DNA from: Polynucleobacter sp. AP-Titi-500A-B4
GTDB taxonomy: Bacteria; Pseudomonadota; Gammaproteobacteria; Burkholderiales; Burkholderiaceae
DNA: 64,000 bases
Direction of reading: 5' to 3'
NCBI RefSeq assembly: GCF_018688095.1
Contig: NZ_CP061311.1
Location: forward strand, 1,644,120-1,708,119
Position 1 is the first letter of the stretch, and each line of letters begins with the position of its first letter. The notes below the pieces were generated by a model. That model searched no databases. It saw nothing but the letters and a program-made list of their open reading frames with translations, and was not told where the DNA came from. Positions 25,682 through 35,659 of the stretch are shown here, piece by piece. Made by a program: the position numbers and the translations under genes.

Positions 25682-26902
25682 CTACCTTATTCCTGAATTC
25701 ATTTGCAATATTGGCTGCATTACTGCCATGACAATTCCTAGTACTAGAAGGCCCATCAATAAGATGAGGACTGGCTCCAATAAACTCGTGAATATTTTTG
25801 TTTTTTGTTCTGCTTCAAGTTCAGCATTCTCTGCGCCGTATTTGAGCATTTCAGCTAACTGGCCAGATGCCTCTCCCGAACGAATGAGGTGAATCAGAAT
25901 TGGAGAAAATACCCCTTGACTGCCCAATGCACAAGATAGGCTAGCACCCTCTCGAAGGCCAATCTCAGTTGAATCAATTGCTTTTTTCAAGAGATGGTTA
26001 CTTAAAGTATTTTTAGAGCTTTGTAAGGCTACCAATATTGGCACATTCGCACTCACGAGCATTGCCATCGTATTGGCAAACCGAGCAGTCTCAAAACCCA
26101 AAAGCAATGGCCCAATAACAGGTAAATCTAAATAGTAAGTATCAAAGCGCAGACGAAGATCAGGCCTCTTAAGCATTCTTTTGGCAAGATAAATCACTAC
26201 TACAGTAACTATGACGAGCAGCCAACTCCAATCCACTAAAAAATGAGAGAGTCGCAATACAAAGCGTGTGGATAAGGGGAGTACTTGTTTGGTGGTTTCA
26301 AATACTCTAGCAATCTGAGGCACAACATAGGTCATTAAAAATAAAATGACCATGAATGAAACGCCTGTCAACATGGCTGGGTAAACTAAAGCAGCTAAGG
26401 CTTTTTGCTTTAAGGCTTGCCGCTTTTCTAAGAACTCCGCTAACTGGGATAGGACTTGCCCCATTTTTCCAGATTGCTCGGCAGCTGCAACTACTCCTTG
26501 ATATAAAGAATCAAAACTGCTTGCTTGAGTTGCTATTGCGCCAGATAAAGACAGGCCGGCTCGTAATTCATTGACGATTGACTGCAGGGTAGCTTTGATA
26601 TTTTTTTTAGAGCTTTCCTCAGACAAAATGATCAGGGCTTCGTCGATCTGAACCCCTGATCGCACTAGTAATGCAAATTGCTTAGTTAAGATAGCCAGGT
26701 CACTTCGAGAGAGGGGCTTATTTTCAGAGAAGTAGCGCTCCCAGAATGCTGTTTTTGTCCACTTTGTCTCAGGTTCGACGCTGACTGGAACGAGCTGTTT
26801 TGAAAGTAACTGCTGGCGAATGGCGCGAGCGCTCTCCCCTTCAGCGATTCCGCGTTCACTTCTGCCGCCATAGGTGAGTGCTTCAAAGCGATAGCGCGTC
26901 AT
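25682..26902 (-). CDS. gspF: Type II secretion inner-membrane platform protein
   Basis: Polytopic platform protein that couples the GspE ATPase to pseudopilus assembly. It is 406 residues, the normal length, with two GspF/PilC repeats. The N-terminal YRFEALTYGGRSERGIAEGESARAIRQQL motif region is typical, three hydrophobic segments lie near residues 170, 220 and 375, and the repeated LAxFAxxLAxLLxSGVxI-type pattern appears as LAILTKQFALLVRSGVQI and FANTMAMLVSANVPI. It lies 12 bases after gspE in the leftward operon. Confidence 0.94.
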   Translation of the reverse strand: MTRYRFEALTYGGRSERGIAEGESARAIRQQLLSKQLVPVSVEPETKWTKTAFWERYFSENKPLSRSDLAILTKQFALLVRSGVQIDEALIILSEESSKKNIKATLQSIVNELRAGLSLSGAIATQASSFDSLYQGVVAAAEQSGKMGQVLSQLAEFLEKRQALKQKALAALVYPAMLTGVSFMVILFLMTYVVPQIARVFETTKQVLPLSTRFVLRLSHFLVDWSWLLVIVTVVVIYLAKRMLKRPDLRLRFDTYYLDLPVIGPLLLGFETARFANTMAMLVSANVPILVALQSSKNTLSNHLLKKAIDSTEIGLREGASLSCALGSQGVFSPILIHLIRSGEASGQLAEMLKYGAENAELEAEQKTKIFTSLLEPVLILLMGLLVLGIVMAVMQPILQMNSGIR

Positions 26903-26914
26903 ATTGAATACCTA

Positions 26915-28339
26915 TCAGTCAATCACAACCGCGCCAGTAACACGCATCATTTCTTCGACAGTAGATTGCCCTGAATCAATCCATCTTTGACAGTCATCTG
27001 CCAGACTTCGCATACCATTATTTACTGCCTGCTTACGAATCTCACTTTCAGCGGCACGATTATGAATTAGCTCTTTAATGGATTCTGTTGCCATCATGAG
27101 TTCATAGATCCCCGCTCTACCGCTATAACCAGATTCACTACATTCCTTGCAGCCCTTACCAAGACATGAGCGACATTGCAGACGAATGAGTCTTTGACCT
27201 AAGACACCCAATAGTGTTGATGAAAGTAAAAAGGGCTCAATACCCATATCAATGAGTCGAGTCACTGCTGATGGAGCATCATTAGTATGTAGAGTCGCTA
27301 ACACCAAATGACCTGTCAAGGAAGCCTGCACAGCAATCTGAGCAGTCTCTAAATCTCGAATCTCTCCAATCATCACAATATCAGGATCTTGGCGCAGAAT
27401 CGCTCGCAACGCCCTTGCGAAATTCATATCGATCCGTGGGTTGACCTGAGTTTGACCAATGCCATCGAGGTTGTATTCGATAGGATCTTCCACAGTCATG
27501 ATGTTGTTTGTTTTATTCCTTAGACGCAGCAAAGCACCGTAGAGCGTAGTCGTTTTACCGCTGCCAGTAGGTCCTGTTACTAAGACAATTCCATGAGGCT
27601 TATGGATTAACCGATCAAAACTTGCAAAAGTATCATCGGCCATACCCAAAGTCTTCAAGTCCAAACGCTCATAGTTCTTTTCTAGCAAGCGCATCACAAC
27701 GCGTTCACCATGAGCAGTTGGCAAAGTAGATACGCGCACATCAATCGCTTTTCCACCAATTCGCAATGAAATTCGGCCGTCCTGTGGCATCCGCTTTTCA
27801 GCAATATCTAAGGAAGCCATGATTTTTATTCGAGATACTAGGGCTGCATGCAAGTCTTTACGCATATCAACAATGTCACGCAAATTACCATCCACCCTAA
27901 ATCTAACGACGGATTTACGTTCAAAAGCCTCCAAATGAATATCAGATGCTTCACCATGAATGGCCTGCTTCAAAACACTATTAATCATCCGGATTACTGG
28001 TGCATCATCATTTGCTTCCAACAAGTCTGTTGAGACTGGCATTTCCTGTAGAAGGCGAGATAGATCTACTGCATCCTCAACCTCATCAAGCACCCGAGAT
28101 GCATCAGAATCTCCTTGTGCATAAAAAGCATGAATCATTTCTATGACTTCAGCGCTTGGTTTCTCTATACGCGTCACAGCGCCAACTGAGCGGCAAATTT
28201 CATGAACAACTGATAAATCGGTTGTGGGACTGTGTATTAAGGTGAAGGTCTCAGCATCCCCACCAACTAGCTCATTGGTGACTACCCTCTTTAGTAAGAC
28301 CTGATGATCCCTAGAGTAGGCAAAGGGAATGCGTTGCAT
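26915..28339 (-). CDS. gspE: Type II secretion ATPase
   Basis: Cytoplasmic hexameric ATPase that drives the pseudopilus. It is 474 residues. Walker A GPTGSGKTTT starts near residue 256, followed by the Asp box (TVEDPIEY), Walker B (IVMIGEIRDLETA) and His box (ATLHTNDA). A tetracysteine zinc site is visible as CRSCLGKGCKEC near residue 390. The N-terminal domain that docks to GspL is shorter than in some homologues. Two bases separate it from gspD. Confidence 0.95.
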   Translation of the reverse strand: MQRIPFAYSRDHQVLLKRVVTNELVGGDAETFTLIHSPTTDLSVVHEICRSVGAVTRIEKPSAEVIEMIHAFYAQGDSDASRVLDEVEDAVDLSRLLQEMPVSTDLLEANDDAPVIRMINSVLKQAIHGEASDIHLEAFERKSVVRFRVDGNLRDIVDMRKDLHAALVSRIKIMASLDIAEKRMPQDGRISLRIGGKAIDVRVSTLPTAHGERVVMRLLEKNYERLDLKTLGMADDTFASFDRLIHKPHGIVLVTGPTGSGKTTTLYGALLRLRNKTNNIMTVEDPIEYNLDGIGQTQVNPRIDMNFARALRAILRQDPDIVMIGEIRDLETAQIAVQASLTGHLVLATLHTNDAPSAVTRLIDMGIEPFLLSSTLLGVLGQRLIRLQCRSCLGKGCKECSESGYSGRAGIYELMMATESIKELIHNRAAESEIRKQAVNNGMRSLADDCQRWIDSGQSTVEEMMRVTGAVVID

Positions 28340-28341
28340 AA

Positions 28342-30573
28342 CTAATTTGCTGAAGAATTGTTACTAGGTACTATGGGAGCATTACCAGAAGCCCCAGGGG
28401 GAAGCGATCTAGTTACTGCTGGCTTAGTATTTATGCTACTGGCTGGCAACCCAGGAGTCATGATGGGCTCCGCAGAATTTTCTACGCTAGGTAGATTGGT
28501 TTCCTTAGGTAATAGCATTGGTAATTGCTTAAATTGATCTTCTTTACCTTGCATCAGGCTTAGGCGATTGCCGGTAATCTCATCTGCCTGGTTCTTGTCT
28601 CGCAGTACGTAGGGGCGCATAAATACCAAAAGATTGCGCTTTACCCGATTCTTGTTGTCATAACGAAATAATTGACCAATTAAAGGGATGCTGCTTAAAA
28701 AGGGAACGCCGCTAGATCCATCTGCATACTCATCAGAAATTAACCCACCAAGAACCACCATTTGCCCATCATCGACTAAAACATTGGATTCAATGTTGCG
28801 CTTATTCAAAACAATTCCAGAAGTTGTTTGTGCAGCTACTGAAGATACCTCTTGGTAGATCTGCATTTTGACGATGCCGTTATCAGAAATTTGCGGCCTA
28901 ACTCTCAATAAAATTCCCACATCCTGCCGAACGTAAGTCTGGAAAGGTGTCACAGTCGATGTAGAGCCAGTTGTCGAGTAAGAGCCAGTAAGAATCGGAA
29001 CGTTCTGCCCAACAATGATGCGCGCCTCTTCATTGTCTAAAGTAATTAAATTTGGTGTCGATAAAATATTGGTGCCACTTGCCGTTTGAAGTGCCCTCAC
29101 TAAGGCTGACATGGCATAGGTACCGTTGAATCGACTAATTAAACCTAAATTCAACCCTGGAGCAGGTGCTATTGGCACTGCCCCGCTAGCTGTTCCGCCA
29201 TTGACAAGGTTATTTACATTTTGATTGAGCCCAAAAATATTCCCTCCCGCCCCTTGATTTTGACCAGGGGGTCCGTAGTTTGTACTACCAAATCCAACGT
29301 TTTGGTTGCCAGATCCAATGAGGAAGTTCCACTGAATTCCTAATTCTGCAGCAGTTTCATTACTCACTTCTACAATCAGGGATTCGATATAGACCTGATT
29401 GCGGCGCAAATCTAACTGCTCAATGACTTGTCTAAGGCTTCGATATAAGGGTTCACTACCAGTAATCAGAATTGAATTAGTTGCAGGCTCAGCTTGGATG
29501 AAGCCGCCAATATTGGGATTACTTGAGCTTGTTAATGCTGAGGTAGCTAAGTTTATTCCTGCGGCAGAGGATGCTGCAGATTGCGTTGCCCCTAGGGTAT
29601 TTTGTTGAGGAGCGCTAGCAAGTGTGGAAGGGGCATTGCTTGAACTAGCGACTTGTGCAGATAAGGCTGCATCCGCTGCCACCAAAGCACGTAAGGTAAT
29701 AGCCAATTTGCTAGCCTCGGCATTTTTTAGCGGTACTACCCAAATATTGCCATTCTTATTTCCAGGAGTATCAAGCTTGGCTACCAAGATACGCACTTGC
29801 CTAACTCGCTCAGGACTAGAGCTGCGAACCAAAATTGAATTACTTCGAGGCTCAGCCAAAATCATCGTCTTTAATGCTGGGTCAGTAGTTGCAGCAGAGC
29901 CGTTATCAAGTACTTTCGTTAAGATTGATGCCGCATCACTAGCAAAAGCGTATTGCAATTTTATGGTCTGTACATCAGTAGATGTAGGAGCATCTATAGA
30001 ATCAATCAAAGTAGCAATTCTCTGAATATTACTAGCGTAGTCCGTTACCACGATGGTGTTATTGCCAGGGTACGCATTAATCGTATTGTTTGGCGAAACT
30101 AATGGGCGTAATACTGGCAATAAGCTGTTGGCTGACTCGTAATTGAGCTTAAAGACCCTAGTAATAATTTGATCGCCCTCCTGCTTGCCCTTCCCCGTCG
30201 TAACCGAGGTACTGACCAACTTTGCGTCAGCTTGGGTAACGACCCGATAAATACCATTAGTCTCAACCAAAGCAAATCCAGAAGTACGCAATGCAGTGGA
30301 AAAAGAATCTAGTGCTTTTGCTTTGGTAACTGGTTTATTACTAATCAGCGTAATGGTGCCCTTTACTTGCGGGTCAACCAATATAGTTTGCCCAGTCATT
30401 TTTGCGACTACGCTGGCTACTGATTCAATATCAGCGTTATTAAACGAAAGGGTGACAGTTGCAGATTCTGCAGGGGAATTATTTTGTGCAGACACAATTG
30501 GCATAAATGCCATCTGATTACACAGAAGGCATAGTAGAAGCTTTAGAAGGAAATGTCTCTTATTAATATTCAT
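28342..30573 (-). CDS. gspD: Type II secretion outer-membrane secretin
   Basis: Forms the outer-membrane channel through which folded proteins leave. It is 743 residues with a signal peptide ending near PIVSAQ, an N0 domain and three N1-N3 repeats (for example NTINAYPGNNTIVVTDYASNI-type strands), a Ser/Ala-rich insert near residues 310-350, and the secretin core with VxxxVPxL-type gate (GQNVPILTGSY) and the conserved C-terminal strand PLIGQLFRYDNKNRVKRNLLVF. No pilotin-type lipoprotein gene was recognised nearby. The gene lies 24 bases after gspN. Confidence 0.95.
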   Translation of the reverse strand: MNINKRHFLLKLLLCLLCNQMAFMPIVSAQNNSPAESATVTLSFNNADIESVASVVAKMTGQTILVDPQVKGTITLISNKPVTKAKALDSFSTALRTSGFALVETNGIYRVVTQADAKLVSTSVTTGKGKQEGDQIITRVFKLNYESANSLLPVLRPLVSPNNTINAYPGNNTIVVTDYASNIQRIATLIDSIDAPTSTDVQTIKLQYAFASDAASILTKVLDNGSAATTDPALKTMILAEPRSNSILVRSSSPERVRQVRILVAKLDTPGNKNGNIWVVPLKNAEASKLAITLRALVAADAALSAQVASSSNAPSTLASAPQQNTLGATQSAASSAAGINLATSALTSSSNPNIGGFIQAEPATNSILITGSEPLYRSLRQVIEQLDLRRNQVYIESLIVEVSNETAAELGIQWNFLIGSGNQNVGFGSTNYGPPGQNQGAGGNIFGLNQNVNNLVNGGTASGAVPIAPAPGLNLGLISRFNGTYAMSALVRALQTASGTNILSTPNLITLDNEEARIIVGQNVPILTGSYSTTGSTSTVTPFQTYVRQDVGILLRVRPQISDNGIVKMQIYQEVSSVAAQTTSGIVLNKRNIESNVLVDDGQMVVLGGLISDEYADGSSGVPFLSSIPLIGQLFRYDNKNRVKRNLLVFMRPYVLRDKNQADEITGNRLSLMQGKEDQFKQLPMLLPKETNLPSVENSAEPIMTPGLPASSINTKPAVTRSLPPGASGNAPIVPSNNSSAN

Positions 30574-30597
30574 TTGGTATGAATTACTGTCTTGTTC

Positions 30598-31386
30598 TTA
30601 ATACTGCATTCGATAAATATCGCCATCTTTTTTTCCCAACAAAGATAGCAAACCAATTAGAGAGTCTTCTGCCTCAGGTGCGGCATGAGCGCTGCCCAAA
30701 AAATGCACACCTGAGCTGTCTTTACCGCCAAGCTCTCCATTGCCGTTGAGTAAGAGAGGGCCTGCAGTGGTATCAATAGCAAAAGAAGTTCCTGCTTGAC
30801 CCAGAGTAGCTTTGATTTCATAGCTACCCAATGGCTTTACTGCACTAATAGGGCTGCTTACATTATTCATATGCAGTCGAATAACTCCGGTTGTGGCGGT
30901 GCCCTTTTGAAGATCACCCCATTGAGCTGCGAGCTGACCACGAGGACGCAGCGTGCTCCAGGGATTACCAAAGGCTTCAAGGATAGAAGCAGGCAATGTT
31001 ATCTGACCAGCGTTAACTTTGATTTGATTAAAGCCAACGGTAATCAGTAATGGCTTATCAAGTGATACAAAATTGATTTCAACCAGACACTGGCCATTCA
31101 CCACGCTGCATTGAGTATTCCAAGTAAATCTTTCAGTTAAGGCAACTGGCACTCGGCAAGAACCACTCACTAAGTCTGGCTCAGAGAACCCGAGTGCAGC
31201 ACTTCCATTCCAAATAGTTCCAACGGGTTGGTGCAAAACTACGCGGCAATCCGATTGGCGATCGACTGTGCTAGCTAAAATCGAGGCAGGAGTTTGCGAT
31301 ATGAGGATCGCTAATATCACTGATAACACAATAATCCAAAATACTTTAGGAATACTTTTGGCAGATGAATTTAAGAAAAGATTCAT
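30598..31386 (-). CDS. gspN: Type II secretion protein N
   Basis: A 262-residue inner-membrane protein with one N-terminal helix (about residues 15-35) and a periplasmic beta-rich domain, matching the GspN family: QPVGTIWNGSAALGF and SPWSTLRPRGQLAAQW are typical. GspN is an accessory part that is absent from many systems. The start overlaps the end of gspM by 4 bases, which argues for coupling. The role of GspN is not settled. Confidence 0.85.
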   Translation of the reverse strand: MNLFLNSSAKSIPKVFWIIVLSVILAILISQTPASILASTVDRQSDCRVVLHQPVGTIWNGSAALGFSEPDLVSGSCRVPVALTERFTWNTQCSVVNGQCLVEINFVSLDKPLLITVGFNQIKVNAGQITLPASILEAFGNPWSTLRPRGQLAAQWGDLQKGTATTGVIRLHMNNVSSPISAVKPLGSYEIKATLGQAGTSFAIDTTAGPLLLNGNGELGGKDSSGVHFLGSAHAAPEAEDSLIGLLSLLGKKDGDIYRMQY

Positions 31387-32012
31387 CTTGATTGCTCAGC
31401 TGCAATATTGGGCAAATTTATAGCGCCACTCAGCACACCCATTTGTTTCAATTTGGCACTCAGATTTACTACAGATAATTTAGGGGTTGAACTCACCTCA
31501 ATATGATCTGGGTATAGGCTCCACGTTTTTCTTAACTCCTCCAGGGCATCGACTGCACTAGAAAATGAGACATCGCTCATTTGAAGTTCAACCCGAGGTG
31601 GGTTTTCTGTATTCAGCCTTAATACCGCTGGCTTAATACCTTTTGCCACCAAGATCATTCGAATTCCTTGAAGCTCTGCCTCATCCATGGGCTCGATGCT
31701 GCTTACTTGTGATGTATTTGCCTTAGATAATCTAATGAGATTTTCTAATTGCGCCCATTGTGCTGGTCGCAATGCAACTCTAGATTCCATATCATTGACG
31801 GCTGGCAAGATCCAATAGTTAAGACATAAGAAAATGAAGGCGATAGCCAAGACTGCCCAGATAAATGGAGATGGCTTTCTCTGAAAATGGCGAGCCTGAA
31901 TTGAATTTAGCTTTTCCAGAATTTGGGAAAGGAAGCCAATTGTGGGTAATGAGCCCCACCGGGAGAATACCTTTGCCATAGTCAAGGGTGGAAATTTCAC
32001 GAAATGCCTCAT
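31383..32012 (-). CDS. gspM: Type II secretion inner-membrane protein M
   Basis: A 209-residue protein with one membrane helix (about residues 49-67, FIWAVLAIAFIFLCLNYW) and a ferredoxin-like periplasmic domain, as in GspM, the partner of GspL. It is the first gene of the leftward operon. The start is uncertain: ATG at 31979 also gives a complete helix, and no clear ribosome site favours either. Unusually it is not next to gspL, which is at the end of the divergent operon. Confidence 0.82.
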   Translation of the reverse strand: MRHFVKFPPLTMAKVFSRWGSLPTIGFLSQILEKLNSIQARHFQRKPSPFIWAVLAIAFIFLCLNYWILPAVNDMESRVALRPAQWAQLENLIRLSKANTSQVSSIEPMDEAELQGIRMILVAKGIKPAVLRLNTENPPRVELQMSDVSFSSAVDALEELRKTWSLYPDHIEVSSTPKLSVVNLSAKLKQMGVLSGAINLPNIAAEQSR

Positions 32013-32116
32013 CCAGATCTGTAAATAGGGTCTTGAGGGTCACCTCATAATGACACCATGTATAGTACTATATCTGAATATAGAGCAAGGCTAGAACTAG
32101 GCCTAACAAGGTTTTA

Positions 32117-32758
32117 GTGTCAAAAATGGCATTTTTGGGAATATGCCGCTATAAACCACTAGAAGGTGAATTTTTGAAACGAATACAAACGCTTATTCTC
32201 AGCAAGTTAAGCGACACCAGAGCAAATCTGGATTGGCATATTCGTCAATCAAAAAAATTACTGGGAAAGAATTCCTTAGCCTCCGCTTACCTGACTCCAA
32301 TTCGGGTGGGCCAATTGATTTCCTATGTCTTTATTTTGCTAACGCTAGCCTCCTCAACTTACTGGCTCATTCATATCCTACAAATTCAAAGTCCCGCAGA
32401 AATTCTTCCAAAGAACTTCAAAGGCATCACTCTGCACACCAATCAAGATATTGGAACGAGTTACAAGCTGTTCGGCAGCAAACCCTTTGCCGCAGACAAT
32501 ATTGCCTTACGTGTGCTAGTGGTAACCGGCAAGAATGAGGCCGGACTTAACCAAGGATTCGCTCTTTTTGATATCGACGGCAAATCTACTGGAGCGATTG
32601 CGGTTGGCGAGCAAATGGACAGAGGAATGATGCTGCAATCCATCAATCCTGATTCAGCCACCCTACTCTATCAAGGCAAGGAGTTGAGCTTTGCTTTACA
32701 AAAAAGCAAAAATTCAAGCAGCTCTAACGATAGGCCATCACAAGTTAGAAAAAACTAA
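32117..32758 (+). CDS. gspC: Type II secretion protein C, without PDZ domain
   Basis: A 213-residue protein with one membrane helix (about residues 73-93) and a homology-region domain (LFGSKP, then LVVTGKNEAGLNQGFALFDIDGK) that contacts the secretin N0 domain. The C-terminal PDZ or coiled-coil domain found in longer GspC proteins is absent. I kept the GTG start because AAGG lies five bases upstream; ATG at 32126 is an alternative. It is the first gene of the rightward operon, divergent from gspM. Confidence 0.83.
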   Translation: MSKMAFLGICRYKPLEGEFLKRIQTLILSKLSDTRANLDWHIRQSKKLLGKNSLASAYLTPIRVGQLISYVFILLTLASSTYWLIHILQIQSPAEILPKNFKGITLHTNQDIGTSYKLFGSKPFAADNIALRVLVVTGKNEAGLNQGFALFDIDGKSTGAIAVGEQMDRGMMLQSINPDSATLLYQGKELSFALQKSKNSSSSNDRPSQVRKN

Positions 32759-32767
32759 ATCAATACC

Positions 32768-33229
32768 ATGCTCAATCTTCTTAATACAGTAAAAAAGCGG
32801 ACCAAAAACAAAGTCAGTAATGGTGAAGCTGGATTTACCTTAATTGAAATGATGGTGGTACTTGCCATCATTGGAATCTTGGCCGCCTTAATCGTGCCAA
32901 GGATCATGGGGCGTCCTGATGAAGCTCGCATAACAGCGGCTAAGCAAGATATCGGCACCATCAATCAGGCCCTCAAGCTCTATCGCCTAGATATTGGGCG
33001 CTACCCAACGGCGGAGCAAGGGCTTAATGCTTTGGTTACACGACCTAGCGCTGAACCTATTCCACAAAACTGGAAGACAGGCGGGTACTTAGACGCACTC
33101 CCGAACGACCCTTGGGGCAATCCATATCAATATACCAATCCAGGCACTAAGGCAGAAGTTGATGTCTTTAGCTACGGGGCCGATAAGAAACCAGGTGGAA
33201 CTGGTACTGATGCTGACATTGGAATCTGA
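32768..33229 (+). CDS. gspG: Major pseudopilin
   Basis: The main subunit of the type II pseudopilus, 153 residues. The prepilin cleavage site is NGEAG/FTLIEMMVVLAI with the required Glu at +5, followed by the hydrophobic helix. The C-terminal part has the GspG-specific DIGRYPTAEQGLNALV and LPNDPWGNPYQY motifs that bind calcium. The leader of about 22 residues is long for the family. Its end overlaps gspH by 20 bases. Confidence 0.95.
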   Translation: MLNLLNTVKKRTKNKVSNGEAGFTLIEMMVVLAIIGILAALIVPRIMGRPDEARITAAKQDIGTINQALKLYRLDIGRYPTAEQGLNALVTRPSAEPIPQNWKTGGYLDALPNDPWGNPYQYTNPGTKAEVDVFSYGADKKPGGTGTDADIGI

Positions 33230-33710
33230 CAAAGAGAGATCTTCCCTTTGCCCGCCTAAATCATCAGACGGAGGATTTACTTTAATTGAAATGTTATTGG
33301 CTTTAACGATCGTGGCGATCTTGTTAGGTGTTGCAGTACTAGCCATTCCAAACCACGATGAACGCTATTGGCGCAACAATTTAGACCAGCTAGTGAGCAC
33401 CCTAAATGCCGCACAAGATGAGAGCCAAAGCAGCGGGATTCCAGTGAGCGTTGCTATCAACCAGTTGGGTTGGCGTTTTAGCAAGCCGACTCGAACTGGG
33501 CAAGTTCAAGACCCCGCCCTAACAAATACATTCATTCCCGAGGCATATAAACCTCACTTATGGTTTAAGCCTGTGAACGTAGAGCCTATTCAATTCAATT
33601 TAGGCACTGAATATGTGAATGAGGAATTGCGAATCCCTCTTGAGCAGGAAAAAAGATTGGCAATACTCATTCGCTCAAATGATGGTCGCTTTTATTGGGA
33701 AAGCCAATGA
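33210..33710 (+). CDS. gspH: Minor pseudopilin H
   Basis: A 166-residue minor pseudopilin with cleavage site SSDGG/FTLIEMLLALTI and a GspH-type domain. I chose the ATG at 33210, inside the end of gspG, because it gives a 23-residue leader; an upstream start at 33159 would add 17 residues that merely overlap gspG. The stop codon overlaps the gspI start (ATGA), showing translational coupling. Confidence 0.9.
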   Translation: MLTLESDKERSSLCPPKSSDGGFTLIEMLLALTIVAILLGVAVLAIPNHDERYWRNNLDQLVSTLNAAQDESQSSGIPVSVAINQLGWRFSKPTRTGQVQDPALTNTFIPEAYKPHLWFKPVNVEPIQFNLGTEYVNEELRIPLEQEKRLAILIRSNDGRFYWESQ

Positions 33711-34117
33711 AAGGAAAACTACGAGGCGACGAGGGCTTCATGCTCATCGAGGTATTGGTTGGTTTAGCCATTCTAAGCATCGCCTTGATTGCTGCTCTAC
33801 GGGCTATCTCTCTGGCAGCAGATACACAACTTGCCGTATCACAACGCACTATGGCTCTATGGAGTGCCGACAATGCTTTGAATGACGTTCGGATGAAAAA
33901 GGTTTGGCCAGAGATTGGGACCAACACTTTTAGCTGTCCGCAGGCAACTTTATTACTAGTATGTCAGCGCAAAGTTAGTCCGATGCCCAATCCAAACTTT
34001 AGACGTGTTGAGGTAACTGTTTTTTTAGGCAGCCAAGCCAATAGCACCAACATTAATGGGCCACGTCTTGCATGGCTGGTAACTGTTACCCCAAATCTCA
34101 ATGCGGGGGCACTATGA
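33707..34117 (+). CDS. gspI: Minor pseudopilin I
   Basis: A 136-residue minor pseudopilin with cleavage site GDEG/FMLIEVLVGLAI and a C-terminal region typical of GspI (LWSADNALNDVR, VTVTPNLNAG). The ATG at 33707 overlaps the gspH stop (ATGA); a start 12 bases upstream is open but less likely. It forms the pseudopilus tip with GspJ and GspK. Confidence 0.9.
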   Translation: MKGKLRGDEGFMLIEVLVGLAILSIALIAALRAISLAADTQLAVSQRTMALWSADNALNDVRMKKVWPEIGTNTFSCPQATLLLVCQRKVSPMPNPNFRRVEVTVFLGSQANSTNINGPRLAWLVTVTPNLNAGAL

Positions 34118-34722
34118 ACGATAAGGTGACAACCCCATCAGAAGCTGGCTTTACGCTCATTGAAGTCCTAGTTGCTTTGATAGTCATCTCCATAGTTGGG
34201 TTGATGGCTTGGCGTGGAATGGATGCCATGATGCGTGGGCAAGAAAATATTGAAAGTAGAGCGAAGCAAGATGCAGTCTACATCCAGCTTATTCGGCAAT
34301 TTGAACGGGACTGTCAAGAAATCATGCCTAGCTCCACTCTTGATATTCCATCATATTCAGTAGGTGAGAAAAATATCTGGTGGGTCAGACGTTATGAGCA
34401 AGCGAATCAGATCCATTGGGTGATTGTGGGATATGGGATTTCTGCTAACGGACTACGACGCTTGATAAGTCGGCCACTTGCCAATAAAACAGAGATCCTT
34501 GGGCTATGGCAAGCTGTACTTCGTGACCCCGATCTTGTCTCGAGCAATATGAAAACTTCGCTTGAGATTCCGGAAATCATTTATCAAGAGGCTAACGCCA
34601 CCAGTAATGCTCCTGGTCAAGGGTCAATTAGCGCTCAATTAGCAGGATTCAATATGCGTTGGGGAATCAAAAATATTACGTTTCCAATTAGTCGATCTTG
34701 TTTAGCAGGAACGAGTTTATAA
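34114..34722 (+). CDS. gspJ: Minor pseudopilin J
   Basis: A 202-residue minor pseudopilin with site SEAG/FTLIEVLVALIV and GspJ features (MAWRGMDAM, FERDCQEI). The ATG overlaps the gspI stop as ATGA. The C-terminus is short and lacks the usual RTEYRRLWP-like end, reading instead SRSCLAGTSL. gspK starts one base after its stop. Confidence 0.88.
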   Translation: MNDKVTTPSEAGFTLIEVLVALIVISIVGLMAWRGMDAMMRGQENIESRAKQDAVYIQLIRQFERDCQEIMPSSTLDIPSYSVGEKNIWWVRRYEQANQIHWVIVGYGISANGLRRLISRPLANKTEILGLWQAVLRDPDLVSSNMKTSLEIPEIIYQEANATSNAPGQGSISAQLAGFNMRWGIKNITFPISRSCLAGTSL

Positions 34723-34723
34723 G

Positions 34724-35659
34724 ATGCTCCATTCAAAATCCAACCAGCGCTATCACCGAGAAAACGGGTCAGCCACCATCACTGCTCTTATTGTGGTTGG
34801 TGTTGCTGCTGTGGTGATTAGTGGCTTGGTCTGGCGCCAACAGCTGCAGATCCGAAATATTGAAAATATTCGTGATCGCACCCAGGCCCATTGGCTTCAA
34901 CATGGAATGATCGACTTTGCCAGACTCGTATTAACTCAAGATATGCGCACCAGTCAATCCGACCATTTAGGTGAGGCATGGGCGCTACCGCTGAACGATA
35001 GCAAGGTTGCAGACTTTTTAAAAAATGCAGATATTCCCGATGAAATCAAGAGTGTTTCAGTCAATGGCGCAATCACCGATGCTCAAAGCTTGTTTAATCT
35101 CAATAATGTATCTACCACCAATGGTGTGTTGATTTTCTCGCGGCTATTAACAACCATAGGACTAAACCCCAACCTTGCTCAACAAACGGCTCAAGCGCTA
35201 CAGGAAAGGCAGATCGTCTTTAGTGATGTATATGATCTGATTGGTATACCGGGCTATAACGAATCCATGGTTGAGGTCTTACGTCCCTTCGTCATTGCCC
35301 TGCCGACGACCAGCACAATCAATTTCAATACTGCCCCAGCAGAAGTTCTGATGGCGGTTTTTCCTACGCTAACACGATCTACCGCAAATAACCTGGCACA
35401 ACAGCGTACAAATACACCGGCAAAAGATTTGAATGAAATCAGCACTATTTTGGCTCGCTCAGGCGCAGGCATCAATGTCATCGTGGATACAAGCCTAATC
35501 AATGTCAGCTCTCAGTTCTGGCTTACAAATTCAGAAGTCAAGATTGGCAATGGCGTCTTTATGAATACAAGCCTCATACAACGCTCTCTAACACCCTTAA
35601 CCTCGGGAAGCTACACGCAAGTTATTTGGAATAAAACCAATAGGATGCTATCAGAATGA
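34724..35659 (+). CDS. gspK: Minor pseudopilin K
   Basis: A 311-residue minor pseudopilin, the largest tip subunit. The N-terminus reads ENGSATITALIVVGVAAVV, with the usual absence of the Glu+5 found in other pseudopilins. The alpha domain carries DAQSLFNLNN and INFNTAPAEVLMAVFP, typical of GspK. The stop overlaps the gspL start as ATGA. Confidence 0.92.
   Translation: MLHSKSNQRYHRENGSATITALIVVGVAAVVISGLVWRQQLQIRNIENIRDRTQAHWLQHGMIDFARLVLTQDMRTSQSDHLGEAWALPLNDSKVADFLKNADIPDEIKSVSVNGAITDAQSLFNLNNVSTTNGVLIFSRLLTTIGLNPNLAQQTAQALQERQIVFSDVYDLIGIPGYNESMVEVLRPFVIALPTTSTINFNTAPAEVLMAVFPTLTRSTANNLAQQRTNTPAKDLNEISTILARSGAGINVIVDTSLINVSSQFWLTNSEVKIGNGVFMNTSLIQRSLTPLTSGSYTQVIWNKTNRMLSE

Noticed and set aside
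31819..32043. Second frame over the gspM start that could suggest a frameshift
   Set aside because: It has no GspM-like content after the first 35 codons, while the chosen frame contains the membrane helix and domain; it was kept only as a start uncertainty.
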